Shown piece after piece: positions 11,293-22,732 of a stretch of DNA of 41,877 nt. The stretch is from Melampsora larici-populina 98AG31. Taxonomy: Eukaryota; Basidiomycota; Pucciniomycetes; Pucciniales; Melampsoraceae. Location: contig NW_006768790.1 of NCBI RefSeq assembly GCF_000204055.1, forward strand, positions 1,050,039 through 1,091,915. Direction: 5' to 3'. Within the stretch, counting starts at the first letter, position 1; each line of letters opens with the position of its first letter. The notes under the pieces are model-generated. The model saw only the letters and a list, made by a program, of their open reading frames with translations, did no database searches and had not been told where the DNA came from. The translations under genes and the position numbers were made by a program.

Positions 11293-11762
11293 TTGTTATT
11301 CACCTGTCATCTTCATTCAATCCAGTTGTAGGGCTCCGATTTATACCATGAAAATACAACATTGTCGTAATGCATACATGTTCCACCAGAGCCAGCCCAC
11401 ATAATTGCAGTGAATGCATTGTTATTCACTGCTCATTTTCACTCAATCCAGTCCTAGAACCCCAGATTTCTACCGCAAAAATACACCAATACCTGTTTAT
11501 AGACTTACTGCCCGCCCATTCTGCATAATTGCAGTGACTACTGCACCAAACCCATGAAATGGTGTGCAATGCATTAATTCTGCATTAATTCTGCATTGTT
11601 CTGCATTAATTCTTGTTATTCACTGCTCATTTTCACTCAATCCAGTCCTAGAACCCCAGATTTCTACCGCAAAAATACACCAATACCTGTTTATAGACTT
11701 ACTGCCCGCCCATTCTGCATAATTGCAGTGACTACTGCACCAAACCCATGAAATGGTGTGCA
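11293..11762. repeat. 150-bp direct repeats with an 11-bp micro-repeat spacer
   Basis: Two 150-bp units, 11419-11568 and 11613-11762, read as identical. The 44-bp spacer between them is built of TGCATTAATTC words. A third, diverged unit begins at 11293 (GCATTGTTATTCAC, then a CAATCCAG word and ATAATTGCAGTGAATGCATT). The units contain no open frame of note. Identity of two copies in otherwise decayed DNA implies recent duplication or gene conversion. The array lies between the two copies of the unrecognised repeated gene family. Confidence 0.85.
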
Positions 11763-12924
11763 GTTGTGACAGTATCCAGTTCAATTACACATGGTGTGCC
11801 TGCACATTGCCCTTTTTTTGCTGTGCTGCAGGCGCCATTTAATGCCTAAATTTCTGACATCACCATACCATGTGACTTTGCCAAACAATACCTGGTGCAC
11901 TTTCAAACTGACTTGCTTTGTTTCTAGAATCAACATGCCAGTCGATTCATAGTTTGCTATGCTTTACCCATGCCAATTCAAAAAACTGTCACAACAGAGG
12001 CCTTGACAACGAGCGCCATATACAGGTACAGTAACAGGGTACTGTAGTACAAAGATGGGACTCATTGTGACTGTCAGCCATTTCTCTCACTACAATAACT
12101 TCTGCGCCTAAAAACCACTGCATTTCTGACCAGATTAACAAAGTCACATATGTCCAGCACGAGATGCCACAGTTGGCTGTCAACAAGGAGTTAAAACTGT
12201 CCGACATAACCCCAAGTGCTTTTTGGTCAACAACCCCAACTCCATAAAACAATTTTTGAGTATTTGGTCAAGAAACACTTATGCATCATTGCTCAAACCA
12301 CGTGCCAGGCTCAGATGTTATACATTTTGAAAACACCTTGGTGTCACTATGCTCACTTTTGTGTCAATTTATGCCGCTATTTTTGATGAATTGTTGAACA
12401 CTGCCACTATCTTTTAGCCGCTGAAGCCAGCTACCGTGGCAGTGATTCTTACTCTGCTGCTTCCTAAGGCTACATCAGTCACAGGGCCCAGCCATTTGCT
12501 CATTGCTCTATGACGGAGCCCACAACACTGATGTAATACTCAGTGACAGCCTATTGCCATCAAAATGAACTAGCATTGATACGTGCTACCAACCTCAAGA
12601 TTGCAAATGTGTTAGTCAAAAGAGCAAACAACCTGACTAGCCTGGTTGACAATTGTTAAATGCCATCTGGCAACATCAATTTATAAAATCACAGTTTAGC
12701 ATACTTAATCTTCATTCCTGATCACCTAAATCATTCTTAACCATCTCTGCTGAGACCACTGCAAACTGATTTCTGCACCTTTGGTCACATAATCCTGCCC
12801 ATTTACCACTTTCTCAATAAGTATGACTCCCTCAATGAAAAATTACTCTTTGTTGCACTTTCCATTACATTTCAGCAGCATCTACTTGACAAAAGCCAAG
12901 GTATGTCATTAGCTCCGTCAATAT
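11763..12924. other. Spacer between the two repeated-family copies
   Basis: No gene can be supported. The open frames, including one on the minus strand at 11989-12252, show no motif. The last part, from about 12740, may hold upstream exon material of copy 2, because a GGTATGTC donor-like site at about 12900 and a TTTCAG acceptor at about 12949 flank an intron-sized gap just before its conserved block. Confidence 0.4.
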
Positions 12925-13920
12925 GTGATTACGCTAAAGCTGTGTTTATTTCAGACTGAATTGGACAGCTATAATGCTAGCCCTACGTATCAGATGTTTG
13001 AAACTGATATAAAGATCAATGTCAACACACTCCAAGGTGTCAAGGTCCCAATTGTTACCAAATGGAATGGAAGCTCACTGAAACACAATCATGCTTACCA
13101 AATCAATGGTGAAGTTGCCGCTGGCAGTATCAACAGCATTTCCACAATCTTTGAAGAGCCAAATAACACTATTTCTCTTAACCATGCCAACGTTTGTCTT
13201 AACTGTCTCCTTAATAAAGTCACTACACAGGGTGTTGGCTTGATTGGAGAATGGTCATGCTGCAACAGAACTCCCAATGGGCTTGCTGTCAAATATATAA
13301 AGGTGTTGCATCAGAGCTGCACTTATCAGCCAAGGAACTCACACTCCCCGTCACACACCACTAAGTTGACTGTTTCAATCTCAATGTCACAGCATCAACA
13401 CCTTTACACCGTCTATCTCATTGATTCACACATCACAACCAACTTGAGTATGGGCACTCTGAATGTGGGTAATGTGATCACACTGTGGGGCAATGTCATT
13501 GGTCATCAAATAGACACAAATACTTGGGAGATTGAATTGAGTGTGGTTCTCAACTATCTGCTTCAATTTAATATGGAAACACGTCTGGAGAGGGCAAGAA
13601 TGATGAACGTTCAGCCCCATTGGTGGTGATGTGGGATGGCATGTGTTGACCGGAGATTTTTGCCCCACTGCAATGTGGAAAAATGGACCAGGGAGGCAGT
13701 GGCATGAGCGGGGGGGACTAGACACGGGGGGCTATGGCTCTTTGGGGTGCAACATTAGATGTGATAGACTTTTGGTAATGATGATGACAATGAGGATGTG
13801 CAAGGGAGCAGCATGATGCTATTCCCGGGAGGGCGGCGAGCCGCCCCCGAAGCTCTAGTATTAAAAAAAGGAAATTTGTACGGAAGAGGATGCAAACTGA
13901 TTATGATTGGAATGTGCTAA
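12925..13920 (+). pseudogene. Unrecognised repeated protein family, copy 2
   Basis: After a TTTCAG acceptor at about 12953 the frame runs TELDSYN, FETDIKINVNTLQGVKVPIV, HNHAYQINGEVAAGS, a central Cys-containing block, then TTKLTVSISMSQHQHLYTVY, then NVGNVITLWGNVIGHQIDTN and TWEIEL, staying open for about 200 codons. A GTG-type donor or frame break follows. A second-frame tail continues SGEGKNDERSAP near 13588 and, after further breaks, NDDDNEDVQG and a basic end that stops at 13918-13920. The order acidic tail then basic tail suggests a nuclear protein. I think this is one of the high-copy hypothetical families of rust genomes, probably carried by a transposon, but I cannot name it. It is better preserved than copy 1. 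Confidence 0.45.
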
Positions 13921-15019
13921 GCGCCAGATCATGATGGTTAACATCAGAACGCGACATTTGCTGTTACTGCCAAATGTCTAAAGAAATACATCTATTCCTC
14001 AGCTTTGTTGCTTCAATGTACGTTTTCAAACTTTTAAGCGTGCTTGTTGTTTTAAGATAGACGCGTCTTGAGATATTCTGACACTGTCAACAGTTTGACA
14101 CCTCGCAATTGTTGCTTCATTGTTTTTTTGCCTTGCCCTTTTCATGTAGTTTGAAACCTCGAATGGGCACCAAGAGTTGTGGAGTCAATATCCACTTGGA
14201 ATCTAATCAAGATCATTGTGTTTCTTCATGTATGTATACGGCTCTCACTCTTTTGTGGTCTTTTCAAGCTTGTTTGACTGCCTTCGCGTACGGTAATTTG
14301 CAGTACACAAATCGCGCGGCGTGAAATTATGAAGAGCCAAGAGCTATCATTTTTTTGACTTTTGGCAGTATCTTCAGCGGTGGGCGCTGCTGTTTATGTG
14401 AGTGACTCTCGGCAATCAATTCCTCAAAGCTTGTACTTTCGCAAGTCAGAGGCGTGCAGGGTCTCTGAGTTCAGCCAGTCGGTCCATCAGTGACATCTAG
14501 CACATCACTGGGCTCGAAGTGCCGCTTGTAAATGTATCGCCACGGTCATCAGACGCAGAGGGGATCATGAGCGACCTGTTTCCCCGTAGACTTCCTTTCG
14601 TACCGGCTCAGGAACAGTCTCTGGAATGCTTCTGCATTCCGAGGTAGACGTATCCAAACAAAGGTCAATTGACTTGAACAAGAAGTCAAGAGATGGCGAG
14701 TTTAAGAGGCCATAAGTCATTGGTTCACGGCACAATGGTCATGGGGTGCCTGAGGAAGGAACGACGCACCGGTAAATCAGTCTGATTTCTATCCTACTCA
14801 CTCCGGCTGGTTGATATTTAACCAATCCATTTCCTCTTCTTTCCCCCTGATCATTCCATCACAAGTCTTCAATCAATTATTGTTGCAACTCACAAAAATC
14901 ATCCTTCTTCCTTTTATCCTACTTCAACAAGCTACTGTTCTCCTGATTTATTGCGAGCTGTGCGAATTTTACTTTGAATCTTCCATCAACACACACCTAT
15001 CTATAAAACGTCGGCCGCA
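13921..15019. other. Upstream region and pyrimidine-rich leader of the repeat-protein gene
   Basis: No gene is supported between 13921 and 14790. From about 14815 to the ATG at 15020 the plus strand turns pyrimidine-rich (for example TTTCCTCTTCTTTCCCCC near 14830), as fungal 5' leaders often are. A TATAAA lies at 15002-15007, only 13 bp before the ATG, which is too close for an ordinary TATA box and may simply be part of the leader. Confidence 0.4.
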
Positions 15020-18000
15020 ATGTACAATCCGAATCTCTCCATGACCTATGTGATCGACCCGAGGTATCGACCTATGCAGACGGTTGTCCACAACGCACCA
15101 ACCGCTTACCAGGTTGCAGCCGCTTATCATGCTGGAGTCCAAGTGAACCCACAGCAGGTGAGTCATTGGTCTATGTTTCAAGTAGAACAAGTATTCAAGG
15201 GGCCCGTAGAATTTTGCGATGTTGTTTTTGCGGACCTTAAAGACCGCAAAACCCGATATCCGTAAAATTCACCGTTGCCCGTGCAATGTGTAATTTTGCG
15301 GGTCATTTCATTTTTTTCATGTTCGCAAAAAAAAAGGCTGGTACACAAAGGTTCCAAAATTATATACTCACACACTCACTATACATTTTCACAAACAAAA
15401 ACTTCCAAACATTAAAGGCCGGAAAATATTTCAATCGGAAAACTCCATTAAATGGCCCTATTCTCGAATTTAGCAGGACATCCCTTGCAGACATCGTTAA
15501 AAGCCGCAAACCGAACGTCCGCCAATTTCGATGACATTGTCCAAATGTTGAATTTCACGGACAAAGATTTCCAACCCAAAGTGTTGAAGCCAAACCAAAG
15601 GATTGAAAGCGTCAATCGGATCATGTGTCCACGAAAGTGGTCCAATCTTCATACATGTTTCCGGACTGAAGAAGGCGACACTTTCCATTCCATGTCTGAA
15701 GGACGAAAACGGGATCCATCACAACTCTCGAATCTCGAATTGGCCAAAATAACACCACAGAGTGGCTGTTACCCTTGACAACGAAGTAGCAGCCATCCAT
15801 CAACAGGACGAACTAGGACAAACAGATAGTTCTCTTATCCGAATCGAGAATAACAGACATGTCTTGAACAGCACCCACTCACAAGTGCTTTGGATCGATC
15901 ACGAAGTCATGATTGATTCATGAAAACTTTGCAAAAGAGATGACAACGCAAATTCCAATCAATTCGTCATCTCTTTTTCCATCTATTTTGTCCCAACAAA
16001 TTACGATCATTTCTAATCGATAGATCCAAATAAACCTTCATCTTCAAATTTTACTACCGAGTTATTTTCGTTTTTGGTCATTTTCTTCTTGCTCTCTTCA
16101 AATGAGTGTTTCTCATTCCGACATACTGTCTGGTGACGAGATATCTGAAGGAAATCCTCCCCAATCACCAACCTCCACTAGTAATAAGAAGAAGAAGGGC
16201 AAGCCCGGCAAGAAGACTTTTGCTCTTCCTCTGGACCGCCCTTCTTTCAGCACCTTCATCGATGAAGACACAACCCTCGATGAGCAAGGTTATCCGCTAC
16301 TCCCCAACGGCAACACCACCATTGTCAAACAGCCAGAAGAGACTTACACCAACTGGGGTATTTTTGCCTTTACATCTACCACTTCTGGAGCGAAAACAAA
16401 AGAAAAATCAAAAAATCCTGACTGGCGAACTACTAGATGGACATGTCTTGGGGTGGTAGTCTGTGAAAATGTCAACTGTGACTACCTTGGCTCGCCTCCT
16501 ACCTGCCCAAACAAAAGGAGAGAAATAATCGACAAGTCAGTTATTATTTTCCACTTGTTAATTATTTCCAGCATATGAGTAAATAAACTGACAGTTTGAT
16601 ATAATTCAACGTCTAGCCCTCCGAAGTGTCCTGGCGCTTGTTGCCCGGATTATTGTCGATACATCCCATGCCATGATACGATGTGCCGATTGGACGAGCA
16701 CAAACCAACAGGATGGGCCATCATTCGACATTCAGGCTTTCATGACCATCCATGGCCTCGTCGAAGCAAGCCGGATAAGATCTCTATGGAAAAATTTGCA
16801 AAGAAAGTTATAGAAAATCCCAATGTGGGGCCATTACCGTGTGGACCTCAAGCGCACATTTGTTTGCCCGAAAGCTTCATCCCACCGGAAGATTGAAACT
16901 CGGCACATGAACAAAATTACAATCTTACCAGAACACTTCCAGGAACAATTCTCTTACTCCGACCTCCCAGCACTGATCCAGCAATGGGGTTCATCAAACG
17001 GATTTCAACGTGTATCAGCCCGTCACTGCAGTCAATGCAAATCCTCCAAGAAATCCTCCCCACCGGCATATCTCGAAACCAGTCAACTCACCTTTGAGTC
17101 TCCACCACCTCATCTCCATGTTAATCTTGACATCGCGGCGTTGCTACCTCACCCTGACCAAGCAGCCACGATGGCAGCTGAATGCAATTTGCCATATGAA
17201 TTGAAACTCAACGGTCAAACTTACTGGATGAGAGCTCGTGGTTTCTGGGCTGGAGCTCACTATTGGTGTCAAGTCGTCAGGACCCTTGGCAACTTGACAG
17301 GGGTATGGCATCACAACGATATTTCCAATGGCGGTAATTCCACATTTATCTCTGCGGATTTGGAGACCATTGGAGGAGCTTTACCTAGCACCTCATGGGT
17401 AATGTATTCTCGTTTACCTACTGCTGAAGAGTCTTTGGTTATTGAAAAGGCGCATAAGAAGATTGACAAATCCCTTGGAAATAAGAAGATTGCTGGGGAT
17501 CGACCTTTTTCACAATCAGAGGTAGGAAAGGCGCCTGCGAAAGAAGAAGACGTTGAAAGTGTTGACTCAGAGGACGAGATTCAAAATCAAGAAGAAGACT
17601 GCCCTGAAGAATTGGATGTATTTGATGATGGTAGTGAAACTGAAGAAGAAAACCTTGAAGACGAACTCGAAAATGATTTTGAAGTGGATGTGGTACAAGC
17701 TGAAAGCCCGAATGGCTTTTGTGCAGACGTGGATGTTGCTTCTGCAAACGATCAGGCCGAAGGTGGGCAGGATATTTCTTTGTATCTTTCATTGTGTGCT
17801 AAACTCTTCATTTTGACTGCCAGATGACGAATCTTGGAATATTGATGATATTGTGGATATGAAGGCTTCGGGAATCACGAAGCGTAAAGGAGACAAACAC
17901 GATGAAGATGTGCAACGTCAGTGGGGACTCATGCTCTCATTATCTCGTTGTGGAAGTGATAATTGACACCTCTTTTTTGCATTTATTTTTTGCCACAGCG

Positions 18001-20054
18001 GTTGAAAAGAAAGTAAAACTCAAGCTTAAACTTACCAAGGCCACCGCCGAACCGCAGGATCATCAGGAAGATAATAGTGGTGGTTTGCGTAAATCAAAGC
18101 GTAAGAGAGCGTAAATATAAGGTGGAATGGTTATCTGGTTATCTCGTGTATTCATTCTCTCTTCAATGCTTTTTTGCTCAATCTAATCGTTGAAGAGCTT
18201 TTTTGTTCCTTTGCACAATGAGACGGTGTGGAATCTAAAAATACATACTTCCATATGTCACTATATATGTTTTTTCATCAATATGTTTTTTCATCAAGAC
18301 CGCAAAATGTTGGTTGCAAAATTGAACATTGCAAATGTATTTACAATTTTGAAAGCCTTTTTTTTTGCGGCCTTCAATCTCTGTATAACGAAGACTGTAA
18401 AATTCAATATTTTACAGACTTCTTACAGTTTTGCGGACTTTTCTATTTACGCAGAACAAAAGCCGCAAAATAATCTTCGCAAAAGTCAATAACATCACAT
18501 CTGTAGTGTAATTTGGCAGACGTATTTTTGCAGCCCTTTTTTTTGCGAACGTTGGAACAAGTGAAAGTGCTGCAAAATTAAATACTGTACGGGTCGAGGT
18601 GAATTTTACAGACATCAGGTTTTGCGACCTTTGATGCCTGTAAAAAGATCACCGCAAAATTCTCACGCCCCGTATTCAAGGCTCAATTCCACTGTCTCTC
18701 CAAGATCTACTACATTCAGAACTCGCCCAATCCGCATCCTCTACAGCAGACTCAGAACTACATCAACTACGCTCAGTCTCAGAACCACGCACAAATCGGC
18801 ACTCATGCCCATAACCACGCCCAGAACCCTATTCAGAAGCGCGTGAAGATAAGCCACTCCCAGGAGACCCCCGCCATGGTCTACAAACGCAGCTCTCCCC
18901 AGATGGTCCTTCAGAAACGGGCCCACAAGCAAAGCCACCAGCAAGCCCAGAGGTCGCAGATCCGCGCCAAGGGCACCCCCCAAACTCACACCCAGCCCCT
19001 CGCTCAGATTAACGCTCAGCCCCTCGCCCAGATTCACGCCCCAACCCCCGTAAAGATTCACGCCCAGGGCCATGCCCAGATCCACACACAGAGCCCCGCT
19101 CAGGTTAACGCTCAAATTAATGCTCAGCCCCTCGCCCAACTTCACGCCCCAACCCCCAAGATTCACGCCCCAACTCCCGTAAGGATTCACGCCCAGGGCC
19201 CTGCCCAGATCCACACGAAGAGCCCCGCTCAGATCAACGCTCAGCCCCTCGCCCAGCTTCACGCCCAAACCCCCAAGATTCACGCCCCAACTCCCGTAAG
19301 GATTCACGCCCAGGGCCCTGCCCAGATCCACACGAAGAGCCCCGCTCAGCCCCTCGCCCAGCTTCACGCCCAAACCCCCAAGATTCACGCACAGGGCACC
19401 CCTCAGACTCACACCCAAACTTTCAAGCCTCCCGCACAGGGCACCCCTCAGACTCACACCCAAACTTCTAAGCCTCCCGCCCAGACCACCGTAAAGATTC
19501 CCGCACAGGGCACCTCTCAGACTCACACCCAAACTCCCAAGCCTCCCGCCCAAACCACCGTAAAGATTTCCGCACAGGGCACCTCTCAGACTCACACCCA
19601 AACTCCCAAGACTCCTGCCCAAACCACCGTGAAGATTCCTGCCCAGGGCCCTGCCCAGATTCCCGCCCAAGCTCTCAAGATTCCCGCCCAAACCCCCGTA
19701 AATATTCTCGCCCAGAGCCCTGCCCAGATTCCCGCCCAAACACCCGTAAAGATTCCTGCCCAGGGCCCTGCCCAGATCCTCACACAGAGCTCTGCTCAGA
19801 AGCCCAAACAAAACCTCGCACAGAAGCCCGTCAAGCACGATGCTCAGAACTCCACACGCAGGCCTCAAGCAGTACGGGTAGATAGGATCCAGGCTCCAGC
19901 TCCTTGGAAAACCAACTTAGAACGCCTTATGGATGATATCGAGTCTGATCAAGAATTCGGCTATTCACCAGAATTTCATATGAAGGTTATGGCTGCTTCG
20001 AAATTTTGTGTTGCTTTGTATGCTTCTTACGCTTCTTCTACTTCTACTAAGTAA
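15020..20054 (+). CDS. Gln/Ala/Pro/His/Thr-rich repeat protein, two exons around a transposon-filled intron
   Basis: Exon 1 is 15020-15157 (46 codons, Tyr/Ala/Gln-rich, MYNPNLSMTYVIDPRYR). Exon 2 is 18720-20054, stop TAA. The junction CAG/GTGAGT to TTCAG/AAC is phase 0 and gives 490 residues. Residues 47-110 are Gln/His/Asn-rich. About 115-400 is a tandem array of variants of PVKIHAQGPAQIHTQSPAQ and, later, GTSQTHTQTPKPPAQTTVKI. The last 60 residues are a normal-looking tail (LERLMDDIESDQEFGYSPEF). There is no signal peptide, membrane segment or known domain. Low-complexity Gln-rich proteins are often transcriptional or RNA-binding scaffolds, but no function can be assigned here. The intron holds a complete transposon; whether it is still spliced over 3.56 kb is unknown. 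GC content of the repeat is far above its surroundings. Confidence 0.7.
15200..15340 (+). repeat. Left terminal inverted repeat, 141 bp
   Basis: It begins GGGCCCGTAGAATTTTGCG and ends at GCAAAAAAAAAGGCTG. It pairs with the complement of 18531-18671 along its whole length at roughly two-thirds identity by eye; conserved words include AGAATTTTGCG, CGCAAAACC, TGTAAAATTCACC-like and TTCGCAAAAAAAA. CGCAAAA and its complement recur many times and are likely transposase-binding sites. Confidence 0.8.
16102..18114 (+). CDS. GCM-type zinc-finger and peptidase-like transposon protein, probably internally deleted
   Basis: Exons: 16102-16535, 16617-17762, 17824-17916, 17999-18114. Exon 1 gives a Lys-rich start, SFSTFIDEDTT, then DWRTTRWTCLGVVVCENVNC (residues 107-126). 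Exon 2 opens with CPGACCPDYC, CHDTMC and GWAIIRHSGFHDHPWP, a Cys/His pattern like WRKY/GCM1 zinc fingers. Near 16825-16890 the frame changes (the first frame stops at 16894-16896). In the new frame HCSQCKSSKKSSPP, RARGFWAGAHYWCQVV, GVWHHNDISNGG and LPSTSWVMYSRLP follow, resembling the His-containing end of C19 peptidases. An acidic stretch and a basic tail (LRKSKRKRA) end it. Splices after 17762 and 17916 keep frame. There is no room for a DDE catalytic domain between the two parts, so the element looks non-autonomous. The start is the first in-frame ATG. Confidence 0.65.
18531..18671 (-). repeat. Right terminal inverted repeat, 141 bp
   Basis: Read on the minus strand it begins GGGGCGTGAGAATTTTGCGG and runs inward to CGCAAAAAAAAGGGCTG, matching the left repeat in order and length. 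Further CGCAAAA-type words continue inward to about 18290, so the subterminal region is also repeat-like. Confidence 0.8.
18990..19850 (+). repeat. Coding minisatellite
   Basis: Imperfect tandem repeats built on words such as CAGATTCACGCCCAGGGCC, with sub-arrays. One is a roughly 39-codon unit present nearly twice (about 19137-19390). Another is a roughly 22-codon unit present three to four times (about 19395-19640). A looser PAQ-x-P-V-K-I series follows to 19790. The plus strand is strongly C-rich and G-poor. Both strands stay open through most of it because of the composition. Copy number is expected to vary between strains and collapse in short-read assemblies. Confidence 0.85.
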
Positions 20055-21030
20055 GCTTACTGCATCGGTGAGTTATTTTTACTCAAGTGTATGCTGCCGA
20101 TATAGTTCTTCAGATTTCACTTACTCTGGTTTTTGTTTTAGGCTTGTTCTTTATCATCTCATCAGTGAGCTGATCTTGCATTATGAGGAATTGGGTCCGG
20201 GGTTGTATTCTTTAGTATCTTGAATATTGTTTTCTTTTTTTACTTAGTTTTCTCTATTTCTCGTTGTTGTTGTGAGATGATAAGTATCAGTTTTTCATTT
20301 GTGTAGTGTTTTTTTATATCAAAGTCTGATCAGTTTGAACTTTATTTGAATCTCGAAATAAAGACAAGCCACACATCTATATCAGTCTAATCAGATAACC
20401 ATTGAGGGTCATGACTACAACTTATAGCAGTCAACTTGTTTGGGTTCATGACTAGATTTGACATGAAATTAATCCTCTTAACCGACATCATATAACCTTA
20501 CACAAAAAAGCTCCCTAAATGTGTAGCGATCCTACATTGGTTTCAAAAGAAACAAGAGTTGGGCATCCAAAGAAGGCCCTAAACGCAGCACGAGTGTCCT
20601 CTCCGTCACATTAAATGATCTACATTTACTAGTGAGAACCCCTCCAGGCGGCAGTCTCAGAAATTTCAGGATTATACATATAAGAGAAGCACGACGACTG
20701 ACACTTTGCCAACCTCTTGGTAAAAAAAATGCGATTACGACATATTCACATCTCTCTGCAAACATCCCCGTCGATATATTCAAAGAACAATCCGTGTCAT
20801 GAAGAGTAAAGTACTCGATGGAAACCGTTACCCAAGTTTGCTGCAAGTCCAAAATATGACCAAGTCATCAGAATCCAACGTCAGACTCCTACTAACCCCA
20901 TAGCATCGGTCTTGGAGTCATCTCAGCTCCAACGTGCTCCCTAGCGGATGTGCCTTTGACGCAAACAAAAATGATGATGTATATTACATAGCGACAATAG
21001 CAGTGAATTTATCTGACAAAAACAGTCCCT
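20055..21030. other. Intergenic region between convergent genes
   Basis: This is the shared 3' side of the repeat-protein gene (plus) and the NKAP-like gene (minus). No coding region is supported; a 106-codon minus-strand frame at 20532-20852 has no motif. A possible 3' UTR intron-like GTGAGT lies at 20068. I see no repeats. Confidence 0.5.
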
Positions 21031-22541
<1,511 letters not shown>

Positions 22542-22732
22542 TGTTGTGGTTGAAGTGGATGTTGTTGTTCCCTCGAAACAATTCCTGCGTCGTCTTCATC
22601 GTCACTAAAAGACATTCGGCCCTGCGAAGCACCACTCACGTCGGTACCGGATCAAAATCATACACACTGATTGAATTGCGCATACATTTGGAAGACAGCA
22701 GATATTTGATCCTCAAAACCTCAATCAGCAAA
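22542..22732. promoter_or_regulatory. Shared divergent promoter region of the NKAP-like and SBDS genes
   Basis: Only 191 bp separate the two start codons (117 bp if the NKAP-like gene starts at 22615). Both conserved genes must draw their promoters and leaders from this interval. I see no TATA box. That the two are co-regulated is inference. Confidence 0.55.

Larger units (their letters stand above)
15200..18671 (+). mobile_element. Complete 3.47-kb TIR transposon with 9-bp target duplication, inside a host intron
   Basis: An exact 9-bp repeat, GTATTCAAG, flanks the element (15191-15199 and 18672-18680). The ends are 141-bp imperfect inverted repeats. Inside is a spliced plus-strand gene (16102-18114). 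Removing the element and one duplication copy leaves an 81-nt intron (15158-15199 plus 18681-18719) with the host donor and acceptor intact, exactly the size of other introns in this window. Nine-bp duplications, long inverted repeats and a GCM/WRKY-type zinc motif point to the Mutator-like group; an 8-bp reading, which would suit Zisupton-like or hAT elements, is less likely because all nine bases match. Confidence 0.88.

Noticed and set aside
16106..16459. 117-codon frame overlapping the start of the transposon gene
   Set aside because: It is an out-of-frame shadow of the exon at 16102-16535, whose own frame contains the conserved motifs and a working splice.
18741..19868. 375-codon minus-strand frame, Gly/Leu-rich, opposite the repeat-protein gene
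   Set aside because: It is the mirror of a C-rich tandem repeat with period in codons, which keeps several frames open. It has no unique sequence, no splice partners, and the plus-strand reading has unique ends and a good intron.
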